Below, piece after piece: positions 19,637 through 28,890 of a DNA stretch of 64,000 nucleotides. The stretch lies in assembly GCF_003259315.1 (NCBI RefSeq), contig NZ_QLLT01000021.1:79067-143066 (forward strand). The letters run 5' to 3'. This stretch comes from Kitasatospora sp. SolWspMP-SS2h (GTDB lineage Bacteria; Actinomycetota; Actinomycetes; Streptomycetales; Streptomycetaceae). How positions within the stretch are numbered: the first letter of the stretch is position 1; every line of letters begins with the position of its first letter. The notes below the pieces were generated by a model. The model searched no databases. It saw only the letters and a program-made list of their open reading frames with translations, and was not told the origin of the DNA. Position numbers and translations under genes: made by a program.

Positions 19637-19642
19637 TACGCT
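19637..19642 (+). promoter_or_regulatory. -10 element (TACGCT) of the trypsin-like protease gene
   Basis: TACGCT lies 7 nt before an in-frame TTG (19650) and 82 nt before the GTG at 19725. Transcription could begin at about 19650, giving either a leaderless TTG start or a 75-nt leader with GGAGA before the GTG. Confidence 0.4.
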
Positions 19643-19724
19643 GGGCAGGTTGTCGCAGCTCCGCCCGGACCGGCTCGGACCCGTTCGGAGCGCCTCCCAG
19701 CCCGCCGAACCCCCTGGAGAACCG

Positions 19725-20576
19725 GTGCCCATCCTGGACACGTTCGCGCCTCGGCTCCGCCGCCGGGCGGTCGCGCTCGTCGCCCTGGCCGCCCTGCCCG
19801 CCCCGCTGGTCGCGCTGGGCGCGGCCGGGCCGGCCGTCGCGCAGCGGCGGATCATCGGCGGTACCGGCGCCAGCACCGGGGACCACCCGTGGATGGTGGC
19901 GCTGGCCAGTCGGCAGCAGTTCGGCTCGGCCCGCTCCGGGCAGTTCTGCGGCGGGGCGCTGATCAGTCCGACCAAGGTGGTCACGGCGGCGCACTGCTTC
20001 TACGACGAGACCACGGCCCGGCCGACCGACCGGCCCGGGCTGCGGGTGATCGTCGGGCGGGACGACCTGCGGGGCGGCGCGGGGCGGGAGGTGGCGGTGC
20101 GCGGGGTGTGGATCGACCCGGGCTACAGCTTCACCGCGAACACCCGGGACGTGGCGGTGCTCACCCTGGCCGAGCCGCAGGACGGCCGGCCGGTGCTGGA
20201 GATGGTGGGCCCGGGCGAGACCGAGCCGTACGCGGCGGGCACCCCGGCCACGGTGTTCGGCTGGGGCGACACCCGGGGCAACGGCAGCTACTCGAACACG
20301 CTGCGCCAGGTCACCGTGCCGATCGTCTCGGACGAGGTCTGCGGCCGCGCCTACCCGGGCGGCTCGGACAGTGCGTACGACGCCCGGAGCATGGTGTGCG
20401 CGGGCGAGGAGCGGGGCGGCAAGGACGCCTGCCAGGGCGACAGCGGCGGGCCGCTGCTGGTGGCCGGGCGGCTGGCCGGGCTGGTCTCCTGGGGCGCGGG
20501 CTGCGCGGAGGCCGAGCACCCCGGGGTGTACACCCGGATCGCGGCCGTCTCGGAGGCCGTGCACGAGGTGCTGTGA
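19725..20576 (+). CDS. Secreted trypsin-like serine protease
   Basis: 283 residues. N-terminal signal peptide: PRLRRRA followed by a hydrophobic core VALVALAALPAPLVALGAA and AVAQ. Next is a short propeptide junction RRIIGGTGAS; cleavage before IIGG would activate the enzyme as in trypsins. Catalytic triad is visible: TAAHC (His), TRDVAVLTL (Asp), DACQGDSGGPLL (Ser). The primary specificity region (KDACQ, six before Ser) has Asp, as in trypsin, predicting cleavage after Arg or Lys. Four or more Cys pairs are possible. The GTG start follows GGAGA. Sits between hrdB and parE and ends at a strong bidirectional hairpin. Confidence 0.92.
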   Translation: MPILDTFAPRLRRRAVALVALAALPAPLVALGAAGPAVAQRRIIGGTGASTGDHPWMVALASRQQFGSARSGQFCGGALISPTKVVTAAHCFYDETTARPTDRPGLRVIVGRDDLRGGAGREVAVRGVWIDPGYSFTANTRDVAVLTLAEPQDGRPVLEMVGPGETEPYAAGTPATVFGWGDTRGNGSYSNTLRQVTVPIVSDEVCGRAYPGGSDSAYDARSMVCAGEERGGKDACQGDSGGPLLVAGRLAGLVSWGAGCAEAEHPGVYTRIAAVSEAVHEVL

Positions 20577-20607
20577 ACGCGGACCGGGCCGGGGCCCGGG
20601 AACGCCA

Positions 20608-20653
20608 CGGCCGGGTGGCCCGCCCCTGGGAGGGGTGGGCCACCCGGCCGTTT
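20608..20653. terminator. Bidirectional hairpin between the protease and DUF7455 genes
   Basis: About 20-bp stem (CGGCCGGGTGGCCC ... GGGCCACCCGGCCG) with one mismatch and a GGG loop, followed by TTT on the plus strand. It lies between two convergent genes. Confidence 0.8.
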
Positions 20654-20678
20654 CAGGCAGCTCGGTGGAGCGGGAGCG

Positions 20679-20909
20679 TCAGCGCTCCCCCTCCTCGGCG
20701 ACCGCCGGCGTACCGGAGAGGCGGTCGCTCTCGTCGTGTATCTCCACGGCGATCTTCTTGAGCTCGGGCTCGAACTTGCGCCCGTGGTGGGCGCAGAACA
20801 GCAGCTCTCCGCCGCTGGAGAGGACGACGCGCAGGTAAGCCTGAGCGCCGCAACGGTCGCAGCGGTCTGCCGCGGTCAGCGGGCTCGCAGGGGTCAGAAC
20901 AGTAGTCAC
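20679..20909 (-). CDS. DUF7455 family small protein with zinc-ribbon-like cysteines
   Basis: 76 residues, matching a short conserved actinobacterial protein normally found beside hrdB/parE. It contains DRCDRCGAQAYLRVVLSSGGELLFCAHHGRKF: a Cys-x2-Cys and a later Cys-x2-His, plausibly a zinc-binding site, followed by a helical acidic tail. Function unknown. GTG start with AGAAGAGG upstream. Divergent from parE. Confidence 0.85.
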   Translation of the reverse strand: MTTVLTPASPLTAADRCDRCGAQAYLRVVLSSGGELLFCAHHGRKFEPELKKIAVEIHDESDRLSGTPAVAEEGER

Positions 20910-21378
20910 GTCGCCTCTTCTCTAGCTCGACGAGCTGTGTACCAGGATCAACATCCAACCAGGTCGAATTCGTTCCCGCTCGTGGCTTTTCTCTTGGAGG
21001 ATTCTGCCGTCGTCTTGATGAGGACGTGCCCCGGGCAACGATGGTTCATGCGTACCGATTCCCGTGGCCGGCCGATCACCTCGAACTCCCGGCCGGGCCG
21101 GGGGGTGAGGTCCGCGTAGCATAATCCTCCGCCGGGTCGGAGCATAAGCCCCGTCCCGGAACCCGTTGCACCGCATCGCAGCAGCTCCGCAGCCCTCCCC
21201 GGCCGCCCGGATCCGCCAGGACCCGTGGTGTCGGCAGGAGATGGCAGGCTGGTAACCGCCTCCGAGGCGGGAATCGTGTTCGCGCAGCGCGTACAGCGCG
21301 CGCGGGCCCCGGCGGCCCGGATCTCAGTTGCTGAGAGCATGCGGGGGTGTCCGTCAACGTCATGGAGGAGTGCAGAGC
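20910..21378. other. Divergent intergenic region between DUF7455 gene and parE
   Basis: 469 bp. No gene is recognised; minus-strand frames of 84 and 130 codons are open but resemble no family known to me. Two TATGCT hexamers on the minus strand (complement at 21118-21123 and 21141-21146, 23 bp apart) fit -10 boxes pointing at the DUF7455 gene, and TAGCAT (21117-21122) fits one towards parE. The parE ribosome-binding site GGAGGAG is at 21364-21370. Confidence 0.45.
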
Positions 21379-23490
<2,112 letters not shown>

Positions 23491-23540
23491 GCGACCCCGG
23501 GGCGGACCGGCCGCCGCCCCGCCGGGCGGCCCCGCGCACG

Positions 23541-23570
23541 AGGGCTCTCCACCCCGGGGTGGAGAGCCCT
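23541..23570 (+). terminator. parE terminator
   Basis: Perfect 30-nt palindrome (AGGGCTCTCCACCCC and its complement), 50 nt after the stop codon. Confidence 0.8.
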
Positions 23571-23665
23571 TCGCGCCGCGGATCAACCCCCGCTCCGAGG
23601 ACCGGCGGGCGCCGGCTCCGTAGCGTTCGGGGTGTCGAAACCACCCCGCCCGGGAGGCACCCGAA

Positions 23666-24157
23666 ATGACCGCCCTGTCCGACGTCCTGATCGCCGCCGC
23701 CGTGATCGTCCTGGTGGTGGGCCGGCAGCTGCGGGCCCGCCGACTGGACACCGAACGCCGCTTCTGGCTGCTGCCGCTGGTGCTCGCCGCCGTCGCGCTG
23801 CGCGACCCGGTGCTGATCGACCCGCAGCACCGGACCGCCGCCACCGCCCTGCTGATCGGCTCGATGCTCACCACCGCCGGCATGGGCTGCGCCTGGGGCT
23901 GGACGGTGCGGATCTGGCGCGAGGCGGACGGCGCGCTGTGGAGCCGGGGCACCACCGTCACGGTGTTCGCCTGGGTCGGCGCGATCCTGGTCCGGATCGC
24001 CTGGTACGGGGTGGGCGCCGCGCTGCACGTCCACCAGTCCGGCAGCGTGCTGCTGCTGTCGCTGGCCCTGCTGCTGCTGGTCCGCTCGGCGGCCCTGCAG
24101 TGGCGGGCCCGGCAGCTGGACGGCGGCGGCAAGCAGCACCACGGCCTGGCCGCCTGA
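23666..24157 (+). CDS. DUF1453-like integral membrane protein
   Basis: 163 residues with about four to five hydrophobic helices (VLIAAAVIVLVVG; FWLLPLVLAAVALR; TALLIGSMLTTAGMGCAWGW; TVFAWVGAILVRIAW; LLLLSLALLLLV). A basic loop QLRARRLDTERRF after the first helix and W-RIWREADG in the middle resemble DUF1453/CcdC-like proteins. Function unknown. It precedes a two-component system by 147 bp. A hairpin-like sequence (CGGCCCCCGCAACGGGGGTCGG near 24253-24275) lies between, so co-transcription is uncertain. Confidence 0.75.
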   Translation: MTALSDVLIAAAVIVLVVGRQLRARRLDTERRFWLLPLVLAAVALRDPVLIDPQHRTAATALLIGSMLTTAGMGCAWGWTVRIWREADGALWSRGTTVTVFAWVGAILVRIAWYGVGAALHVHQSGSVLLLSLALLLLVRSAALQWRARQLDGGGKQHHGLAA

Positions 24158-24167
24158 CGCGCCGCCC

Positions 24168-24253
24168 GCCGTACCGCCCGGCGCACCCACGCCGTACCGC
24201 CCGGCGCACCGCCGCCGGGCCGGGCATCCGCCGCCGGGCCGGGCATCCGCCGT
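24168..24253 (+). repeat. Paired short tandem repeats upstream of the histidine kinase gene
   Basis: Two copies of GCCGTACCGCCCGGCGCACC followed by two copies of CCGCCGGGCCGGGCATCCG. They probably arose by slippage in GC-rich spacer DNA. Confidence 0.55.
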
Positions 24254-24304
24254 CGGCCCCCGCAACGGGGGTCGGCGGCACCACCGTTGAGGGAGGATCA
24301 GCAG

Positions 24305-25465
24305 GTGAGCACGCTGGAGCGCTGGACCGGGTGGCCCGCCGGGGACGTGCCGCTCCGGGAGCACACCAGCCGGGCCCGGGTGGTGCTGTCGTTCTGCAGC
24401 CGGGCCGTCATGCTGGGCGCCGTGGTCCTCGGCACCTTCGCCGAGGAGCGGTACTCCGGCTGGCGGCTGCTGGCCCCGGTCGGCTGGATCGCGGCCGCGG
24501 TCGCCCTGACCACCGGCTGGTTCCTGGCCTGCCGGGCCCGGCGGCTGTGGCCCGCGCTGGGCTGCGCCGCCGGGCTGCTGGCCACCGCCGGGCTGGCCCA
24601 CGAGGGCGGGGCCGACACCCTCGCCTCGGTGATCTGGTGCGGGCTCGCGGTGCTCGCCGTGATCCGGCTGCCGCTGGCCGCCGGGCTGCTCACCGCCGGG
24701 GCGGCGCTGGCCAGTTACGGCCTCGGCTCGGGCGACTCGCTGCTGGTGATGCTGGCCGTCTCGGGCGGCATCGGCCTGCTCGGCTACCTGCTGCGGCTGG
24801 ACGGCCAGGCCCGCTCCGCGCAGCGCGCCCTGCTCGCCCAGGAGCGGGCCGCGCAGGCCGCGCGGGCGGAGTCCGCGGCGCTGGCCGAACGGGCCAGGAT
24901 CGCCCGGGAGATCCACGACGTGCTGGCGCACAGCCTGTCCGCGCAGCTGGTGCACCTGGAGGCGGCCCGGCTGATGCTGGACGCCGGGGCCGACCGGGCC
25001 GAGGTCCGCGAACGGGTGGTCGCCGCCCGGCGGATGGCGCAGGACGGGCTGACCGAGACCCGGCAGGCGCTGTCCGCGCTGCGCGGCGAGTTCACCCCCG
25101 TCGCCGAGTTCGTGGCCGAGCTGGCCGCCCAGTCCGGGGCCGGGCTGACCGTCGACGGGGTGCCCCGGCCGCTGCCCGCCGAGGCCGGGCTGGCCGTGCG
25201 CCGGGTCGCCCAGGAGGCGCTGACCAACGCCCGCAAGCACGCGCCCGGCGGCCGGGTGGACGTCCGACTCGGCTACCTGGACGGCGCGGTGGAGCTGCGG
25301 GTGCGCAACTCCGCTGCGCCGCGCGGGGCGCACCCGGTGCTGGGCGACAGCGGGAGCGGGTACGGTCTGCTCGGGATGCGCGAACGCGCGGAACTGCTCG
25401 GCGGCGAACTGCTGGCGGGCCCCGAGGAGGGAGGGTGGCGCGTGCTGCTGCGGGTGCCGGCGTGA
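24305..25465 (+). CDS. NarL-type (HisKA_3) membrane sensor histidine kinase
   Basis: 386 residues. About five N-terminal hydrophobic helices (residues 35-165) form an integral sensor with little extracellular sequence. The dimerisation domain carries ERARIAREIHDVLAHSLSAQ (phospho-accepting His). The ATPase domain has RVAQEALTNARKHA (N box) and SGYGLLGMRERAELLGG (G2 region). The signal is unknown. The GTG start has GGGAGGA upstream. The stop overlaps the start of the response regulator gene (GTGA), so the pair is translationally coupled. Confidence 0.9.
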   Translation: MSTLERWTGWPAGDVPLREHTSRARVVLSFCSRAVMLGAVVLGTFAEERYSGWRLLAPVGWIAAAVALTTGWFLACRARRLWPALGCAAGLLATAGLAHEGGADTLASVIWCGLAVLAVIRLPLAAGLLTAGAALASYGLGSGDSLLVMLAVSGGIGLLGYLLRLDGQARSAQRALLAQERAAQAARAESAALAERARIAREIHDVLAHSLSAQLVHLEAARLMLDAGADRAEVRERVVAARRMAQDGLTETRQALSALRGEFTPVAEFVAELAAQSGAGLTVDGVPRPLPAEAGLAVRRVAQEALTNARKHAPGGRVDVRLGYLDGAVELRVRNSAAPRGAHPVLGDSGSGYGLLGMRERAELLGGELLAGPEEGGWRVLLRVPA

Positions 25466-26178
25466 CGGACGGACCGATCCGGGTGGTGGTCGCCGACGAC
25501 CAGACCGTGGTGCGGGAGGGGATCGTGATGCTGCTCGGCCTGCTGCCGGGCATCACGGTGGTCGGCTCGGCGCCGGACGGCGAGGAGGCGCTGCGGCTGG
25601 TCGCCGAACACGCCCCCGACGTGGTGCTGATGGACCTGCGGATGCCGCGCTGCGACGGGGTGGAGGCGACCCGCCGGATCCGCGCCGAGCACCCCGCCAC
25701 CGAGGTGGTGGTGCTCACCACCTACGCCGACGACGACTCGCTGTTCTCGGCGCTGCAGGCCGGCGCCCGCGGCTTCCTGACCAAGGACGCCGGGGCGGAG
25801 GAGATCGCCCGCGCGGTCGCGGACGTCCGCTCGGGCGCGGCCGGGCTCTCCCCGCAGGTCCAACTGCGGCTGCTGGAACGGCTGTCGGCCCCGACCGGGC
25901 CCGCCGCGCAGTCGCGGCCGGAACCGCAGGCGGGACCGCAGCCGAGGACCGAGCCGGCCGGGCGCCCGGCGCTGCCGGACGGGTTGACCCAGCGCGAGGC
26001 CGAGGTGCTGGAGCTGATCGCCGCCGGCCTGTCCAACGCGGAGATCGCCGGAAGGTTGTTCGTCAGCCCCGCGACGGTGAAAACACATATCAACAACCTT
26101 TTCGCCAAGACAGCGGTACGGGACCGCGCCCAGGCCGTGGCGTACGCCTTCAAGCATGGAATTTCCGACGGTTCGTGA
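25462..26178 (+). CDS. NarL/LuxR-family response regulator
   Basis: 238 residues. Receiver domain with the acidic pair VVVADDQ, phospho-acceptor in VVLMDLRMPRCDG, T in VVVLTTYADD and K in FLTKDAG. A Pro/Gln/Glu-rich linker follows (about 145-170), then a LuxR helix-turn-helix (LTQREAEVLELIAAGLSNAEIAGRLFVSPATVKTHINNLFAKT). It is the cognate partner of the kinase upstream. The downstream symporter operon begins 105 bp later in the same direction and is a plausible target, but no operator was identified. Confidence 0.92.
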   Translation: MTDGPIRVVVADDQTVVREGIVMLLGLLPGITVVGSAPDGEEALRLVAEHAPDVVLMDLRMPRCDGVEATRRIRAEHPATEVVVLTTYADDDSLFSALQAGARGFLTKDAGAEEIARAVADVRSGAAGLSPQVQLRLLERLSAPTGPAAQSRPEPQAGPQPRTEPAGRPALPDGLTQREAEVLELIAAGLSNAEIAGRLFVSPATVKTHINNLFAKTAVRDRAQAVAYAFKHGISDGS

Positions 26179-26282
26179 ACCGACTTCCGGTTAGCTGGTT
26201 CGGGTGAACGTATCTGCACGGGTTTCGTGGTCTGGTTTGTGACGCTCCATCATGGTTCGGTCCTGGTGACCGAAATGATGAG

Positions 26283-26708
26283 GTGTCGGCTGTGGCGCAG
26301 CAGGAGAGAGTCGACTGGTGGCCCGCGGCCCCTTCCCGACCCCGGGTGGTGGCGCAGCGGCGGGCCGCGGAACCGGCACCGCCGGAGGAGCGGGTCGGCC
26401 GGGAGGTCTACCGGAGCGTCCAGGACAGCGAGGCGTTCCAGGAGATCAGGCGCGGCTACCGCTCCTTCGTGTTCCCGGCCAGCGCCGGGTTCCTGGCCTG
26501 GTACCTGCTGTTCGTCGCGGCCCAGGCGTTCGCGCCGGACCTGATGCGCCAGCGGGTCGCCGGGCCGCTCAACCTGGCCTGGCTGCTCGGCCTCGGCCAG
26601 TTCGCCTCGACCTTCCTGCTCACCTGGCTCTACGCCCGCAACGCCCGCACCAAGCGCGACCGAGCCGCCCTCGAACTGCGCTGGGACACCCAGGACCAAC
26701 TGCGATGA
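26283..26708 (+). CDS. DUF485 membrane protein, symporter partner
   Basis: 141 residues. A 60-residue cytoplasmic N-terminus precedes two transmembrane helices (FPASAGFLAWYLLFVAAQAFAP and LAWLLGLGQFASTFLLTWLYA). Such DUF485 proteins (YjcH-like) are encoded directly before acetate-permease-type symporters, as here. The GTG at 26283 is used; a GTG three codons later is possible. Its stop overlaps the symporter start (ATGA). Confidence 0.85.
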   Translation: MSAVAQQERVDWWPAAPSRPRVVAQRRAAEPAPPEERVGREVYRSVQDSEAFQEIRRGYRSFVFPASAGFLAWYLLFVAAQAFAPDLMRQRVAGPLNLAWLLGLGQFASTFLLTWLYARNARTKRDRAALELRWDTQDQLR

Positions 26709-28309
26709 CCCCACACCCCAGCCACGGCCTCGCGGTGGCGCTGTTCGCCGTCGTCGTCGCCGTCACGCTCACCATCACCGTCTGGGTCGGCCGCCGCGGC
26801 CACGCCGCCGAGGACTTCTACGCCGGCGGCCGCGACTTCTCGCCGCTGCAGAACGGCTTCGCCCTCTCCGGCGACTACCTCTCCGCCGCGTCCTTCCTCG
26901 GCGTCACCGGCCTGATCGCGCTGTACGGCTACGACGGCGTGCTCTACAGCATCGGCTTCCTGGTCGCCTGGCTGGTCGTGCTGATGCTGGTCTCCGAACT
27001 CGTCCGCAACGCCGGCCGCTACACCCTGGCCGACGTGCTGGCGCTGCGGATGCGCCAGCGGCCGGTGCGCGCCGCGGCCGGCCTGGCGTCCATGGTCGTC
27101 ACCCTGATGTACCTGATCGCGCAGATGGTCGGCGCGGGCAGCCTGGTCGCCCTGCTGCTCGGCACCGACAGCGGCGCCGCCAAGGGCTGGACCATCGTCG
27201 GCGTCGGCGGCCTGATGATCGTCTACGTGACGGTCGGCGGGATGCGCGCCACCACCTGGATCCAGATCGTCAAGGCCTTCCTGCTGGTGGCCGGTTCGGT
27301 GCTGCTCACGGTGCTGGTGGTGGCCCGCTTCCACGGCGACCTCGGCGCGCTGATGGAGACCGCGGCCCAGCGCAGCGGCGTCGGCGACAGGTACCTGGAA
27401 CCGGGCCTGCGGTACGGCTCCAGCCTGGTCAGCCGGCTCGACTTCGTCAGCCTCGGCCTGGCGCTGGTGCTCGGCACCGCGGGCCTGCCGCACATCCTCA
27501 GCCGCTTCTACACCGTGCCCACGGCGCGGGCCGCGCGGCGCTCCACGATGTGGGCCATCGGCCTGATCGGCTGCTTCTACCTGATGGCGATCGTGCTCGG
27601 CCTCGGGGCCGGCGCGGTGGTCGGCGCGAAGGCCGTCCGGGCCGCCAACCCGGCCGGCAACACGGCCGTCCCGCTGCTGGCCCTCGACCTCGGCGGCGGG
27701 CCGGAGTCCACCTGGGGCCTGCTGCTGTTCGCGGTGATCTCCGCGATCGCCTTCGCCACCATCCTCGCCGTGGTGGCCGGGCTGACGCTGGCCTCCTCCG
27801 CGGCCTTCGCCCACGACCTCTACGCGCGGGCCTGGCGGCGCCCCGAGCGGCGGCAGGTCTCCGAGCGCGAGGAGGTCATCGCGGCGCGGATCTCGGCCGT
27901 GGTGATCGGCGGACTCGCCATCGTGCTCAGCCTGTTCGCCCAGAAGCTGAACGTGGCCTTCCTGGTCGGCCTGGCCTTCGCGGTGGCCGCCTCGGCCAAC
28001 CTGCCGACCCTGCTGTACTCGCTGTTCTGGAAGCGGTTCACCACCCGCGGCGCGGTCTGGTCGGTGTACGGCGGCCTCGTCCCGGCGGTGGTGCTGGTGC
28101 TGTTCTCGCCGGTGGTCTCCGGCGCGAAGACCGCCGTCCTGCCGGGCCTGGACTTCCACTGGTTCCCGCTGGAGAACCCGGGGCTGGTCTCCATCCCGCT
28201 CGGCTTCCTGGCCGGCTGGCTGGGCACCGTCCTGGACCGGGAGCCGCCGGACGAGGACGGCTTCGCCGAGCTGGAGGTGCGGGCCCTGACGGGCGCGGGC
28301 GCCGCCTAG
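26705..28309 (+). CDS. Sodium/solute symporter, acetate-permease (ActP) type
   Basis: 534 residues, about 13 hydrophobic helices of the SSS family. The signature region GRRGHAAEDFYAGGRDFSPLQNGFALSGDYLSAASFLGVTG near the N-terminus matches ActP-like monocarboxylate transporters (substrate: acetate or similar short acids). GTAGLPHILSRFYTVP is also characteristic. It overlaps the DUF485 gene by 4 bp. The likely role is uptake of acetate-type carbon sources, consistent with the acetylation enzyme Pat encoded further on. Substrate is inference from family and from the DUF485 partner. Confidence 0.88.
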   Translation: MTPHPSHGLAVALFAVVVAVTLTITVWVGRRGHAAEDFYAGGRDFSPLQNGFALSGDYLSAASFLGVTGLIALYGYDGVLYSIGFLVAWLVVLMLVSELVRNAGRYTLADVLALRMRQRPVRAAAGLASMVVTLMYLIAQMVGAGSLVALLLGTDSGAAKGWTIVGVGGLMIVYVTVGGMRATTWIQIVKAFLLVAGSVLLTVLVVARFHGDLGALMETAAQRSGVGDRYLEPGLRYGSSLVSRLDFVSLGLALVLGTAGLPHILSRFYTVPTARAARRSTMWAIGLIGCFYLMAIVLGLGAGAVVGAKAVRAANPAGNTAVPLLALDLGGGPESTWGLLLFAVISAIAFATILAVVAGLTLASSAAFAHDLYARAWRRPERRQVSEREEVIAARISAVVIGGLAIVLSLFAQKLNVAFLVGLAFAVAASANLPTLLYSLFWKRFTTRGAVWSVYGGLVPAVVLVLFSPVVSGAKTAVLPGLDFHWFPLENPGLVSIPLGFLAGWLGTVLDREPPDEDGFAELEVRALTGAGAA

Positions 28310-28317
28310 GAACGCAC

Positions 28318-28369
28318 CCCGGGCCGGGGGGCGGGGACCGGACGTCCGGTCCCCGCCCCCCGGCCCGGG
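28318..28369. terminator. 52-nt perfect palindrome, bidirectional terminator
   Basis: Perfect inverted repeat with 26-bp arms centred at 28343/28344 (centre GGACGTCC). It lies 9 nt after the symporter stop and 102 nt before the end of the convergent response regulator gene. Confidence 0.85.
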
Positions 28370-28473
28370 TCAGCTCCGGCCCGCGCTCCGGCCGGGTCAG
28401 CTCCGGCCGGGTCGTTTCCGGCCCGCGCTCCGGCCCGGTTCAGCTCCGGCCGGGTCGGTTCCGGCCCGGTTCA
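28369..28473. repeat. Degenerate tandem repeat (CAGCTCCGGCC / CGCGCTCCGGCC)
   Basis: About seven tandem units of 12-16 bp, each ending in CTCCGGCC or TTCCGGCC, alternating GGGTCAGCTCCGGCC-like and CGCGCTCCGGCC-like forms. They fill the space between the palindrome and the stop codon of the minus-strand gene. Confidence 0.7.
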
Positions 28474-28890
28474 GCCGGACCGGACCTCGCCGAGCCAGAA
28501 GTCGACGGTGCTGCCGAGCACGGTCCGGAACAGCTCGAAGTTCAGCGGCTTGAAGATGTAGCTGTCCGCCCCGGCGGCGTAGCAGGCGTCCACCTCCGCG
28601 GGGGCGGTGGAGGAGGTGAAGACCACCACCGGCAGCCCGGCCAGCTCCGGGTGGGCCCGGAGGTCGCCGAGCAGGTCGTGGCCGCTGTAGCCGGGCAGGT
28701 TGAGGTCGAGCAGGACCAGGCGCGGCCGTTCGGCCGCCGGGTCGAGCAGCCGCCCGAGGACGGCGTCCGCCCGCCCGGCGAACTCCAGGCGGACCAGCGG
28801 GTGCGAGCGGCCCAGGGCCCGCGCCACCGCCTCCATGTCCTCCTCGGAGTCCTCGACCACGAGCACCAGTCCCTCGGCCATCGCCGTCAC
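28471..28890 (-). CDS. Single-domain response regulator, Rcp1-like
   Basis: 139 residues consisting only of a receiver domain: acidic cluster VVEDSEED, phospho-acceptor in LVLLDLNLPGYSG, VVVFTSS, and Lys in YIFKPLNF. The long insert DLLGDLRAHPELAGLPVVVF and late PLNFELFRTVL are typical of Rcp1-type regulators that pair with cyanobacterial and bacterial phytochromes. The GTG start overlaps the stop of the SpoIIE phosphatase gene by 4 bp (ATG 28881 also possible), so the two are co-translated. It is the probable phosphate acceptor from the phytochrome kinase encoded divergently at 31005. Confidence 0.88.
   Translation of the reverse strand: MTAMAEGLVLVVEDSEEDMEAVARALGRSHPLVRLEFAGRADAVLGRLLDPAAERPRLVLLDLNLPGYSGHDLLGDLRAHPELAGLPVVVFTSSTAPAEVDACYAAGADSYIFKPLNFELFRTVLGSTVDFWLGEVRSG

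Noticed and set aside
20922..21340. Minus-strand small ORFs between the DUF7455 gene and parE
   Set aside because: No ribosome-binding site, no recognisable family, and they overlap the expected promoter region; left as intergenic.
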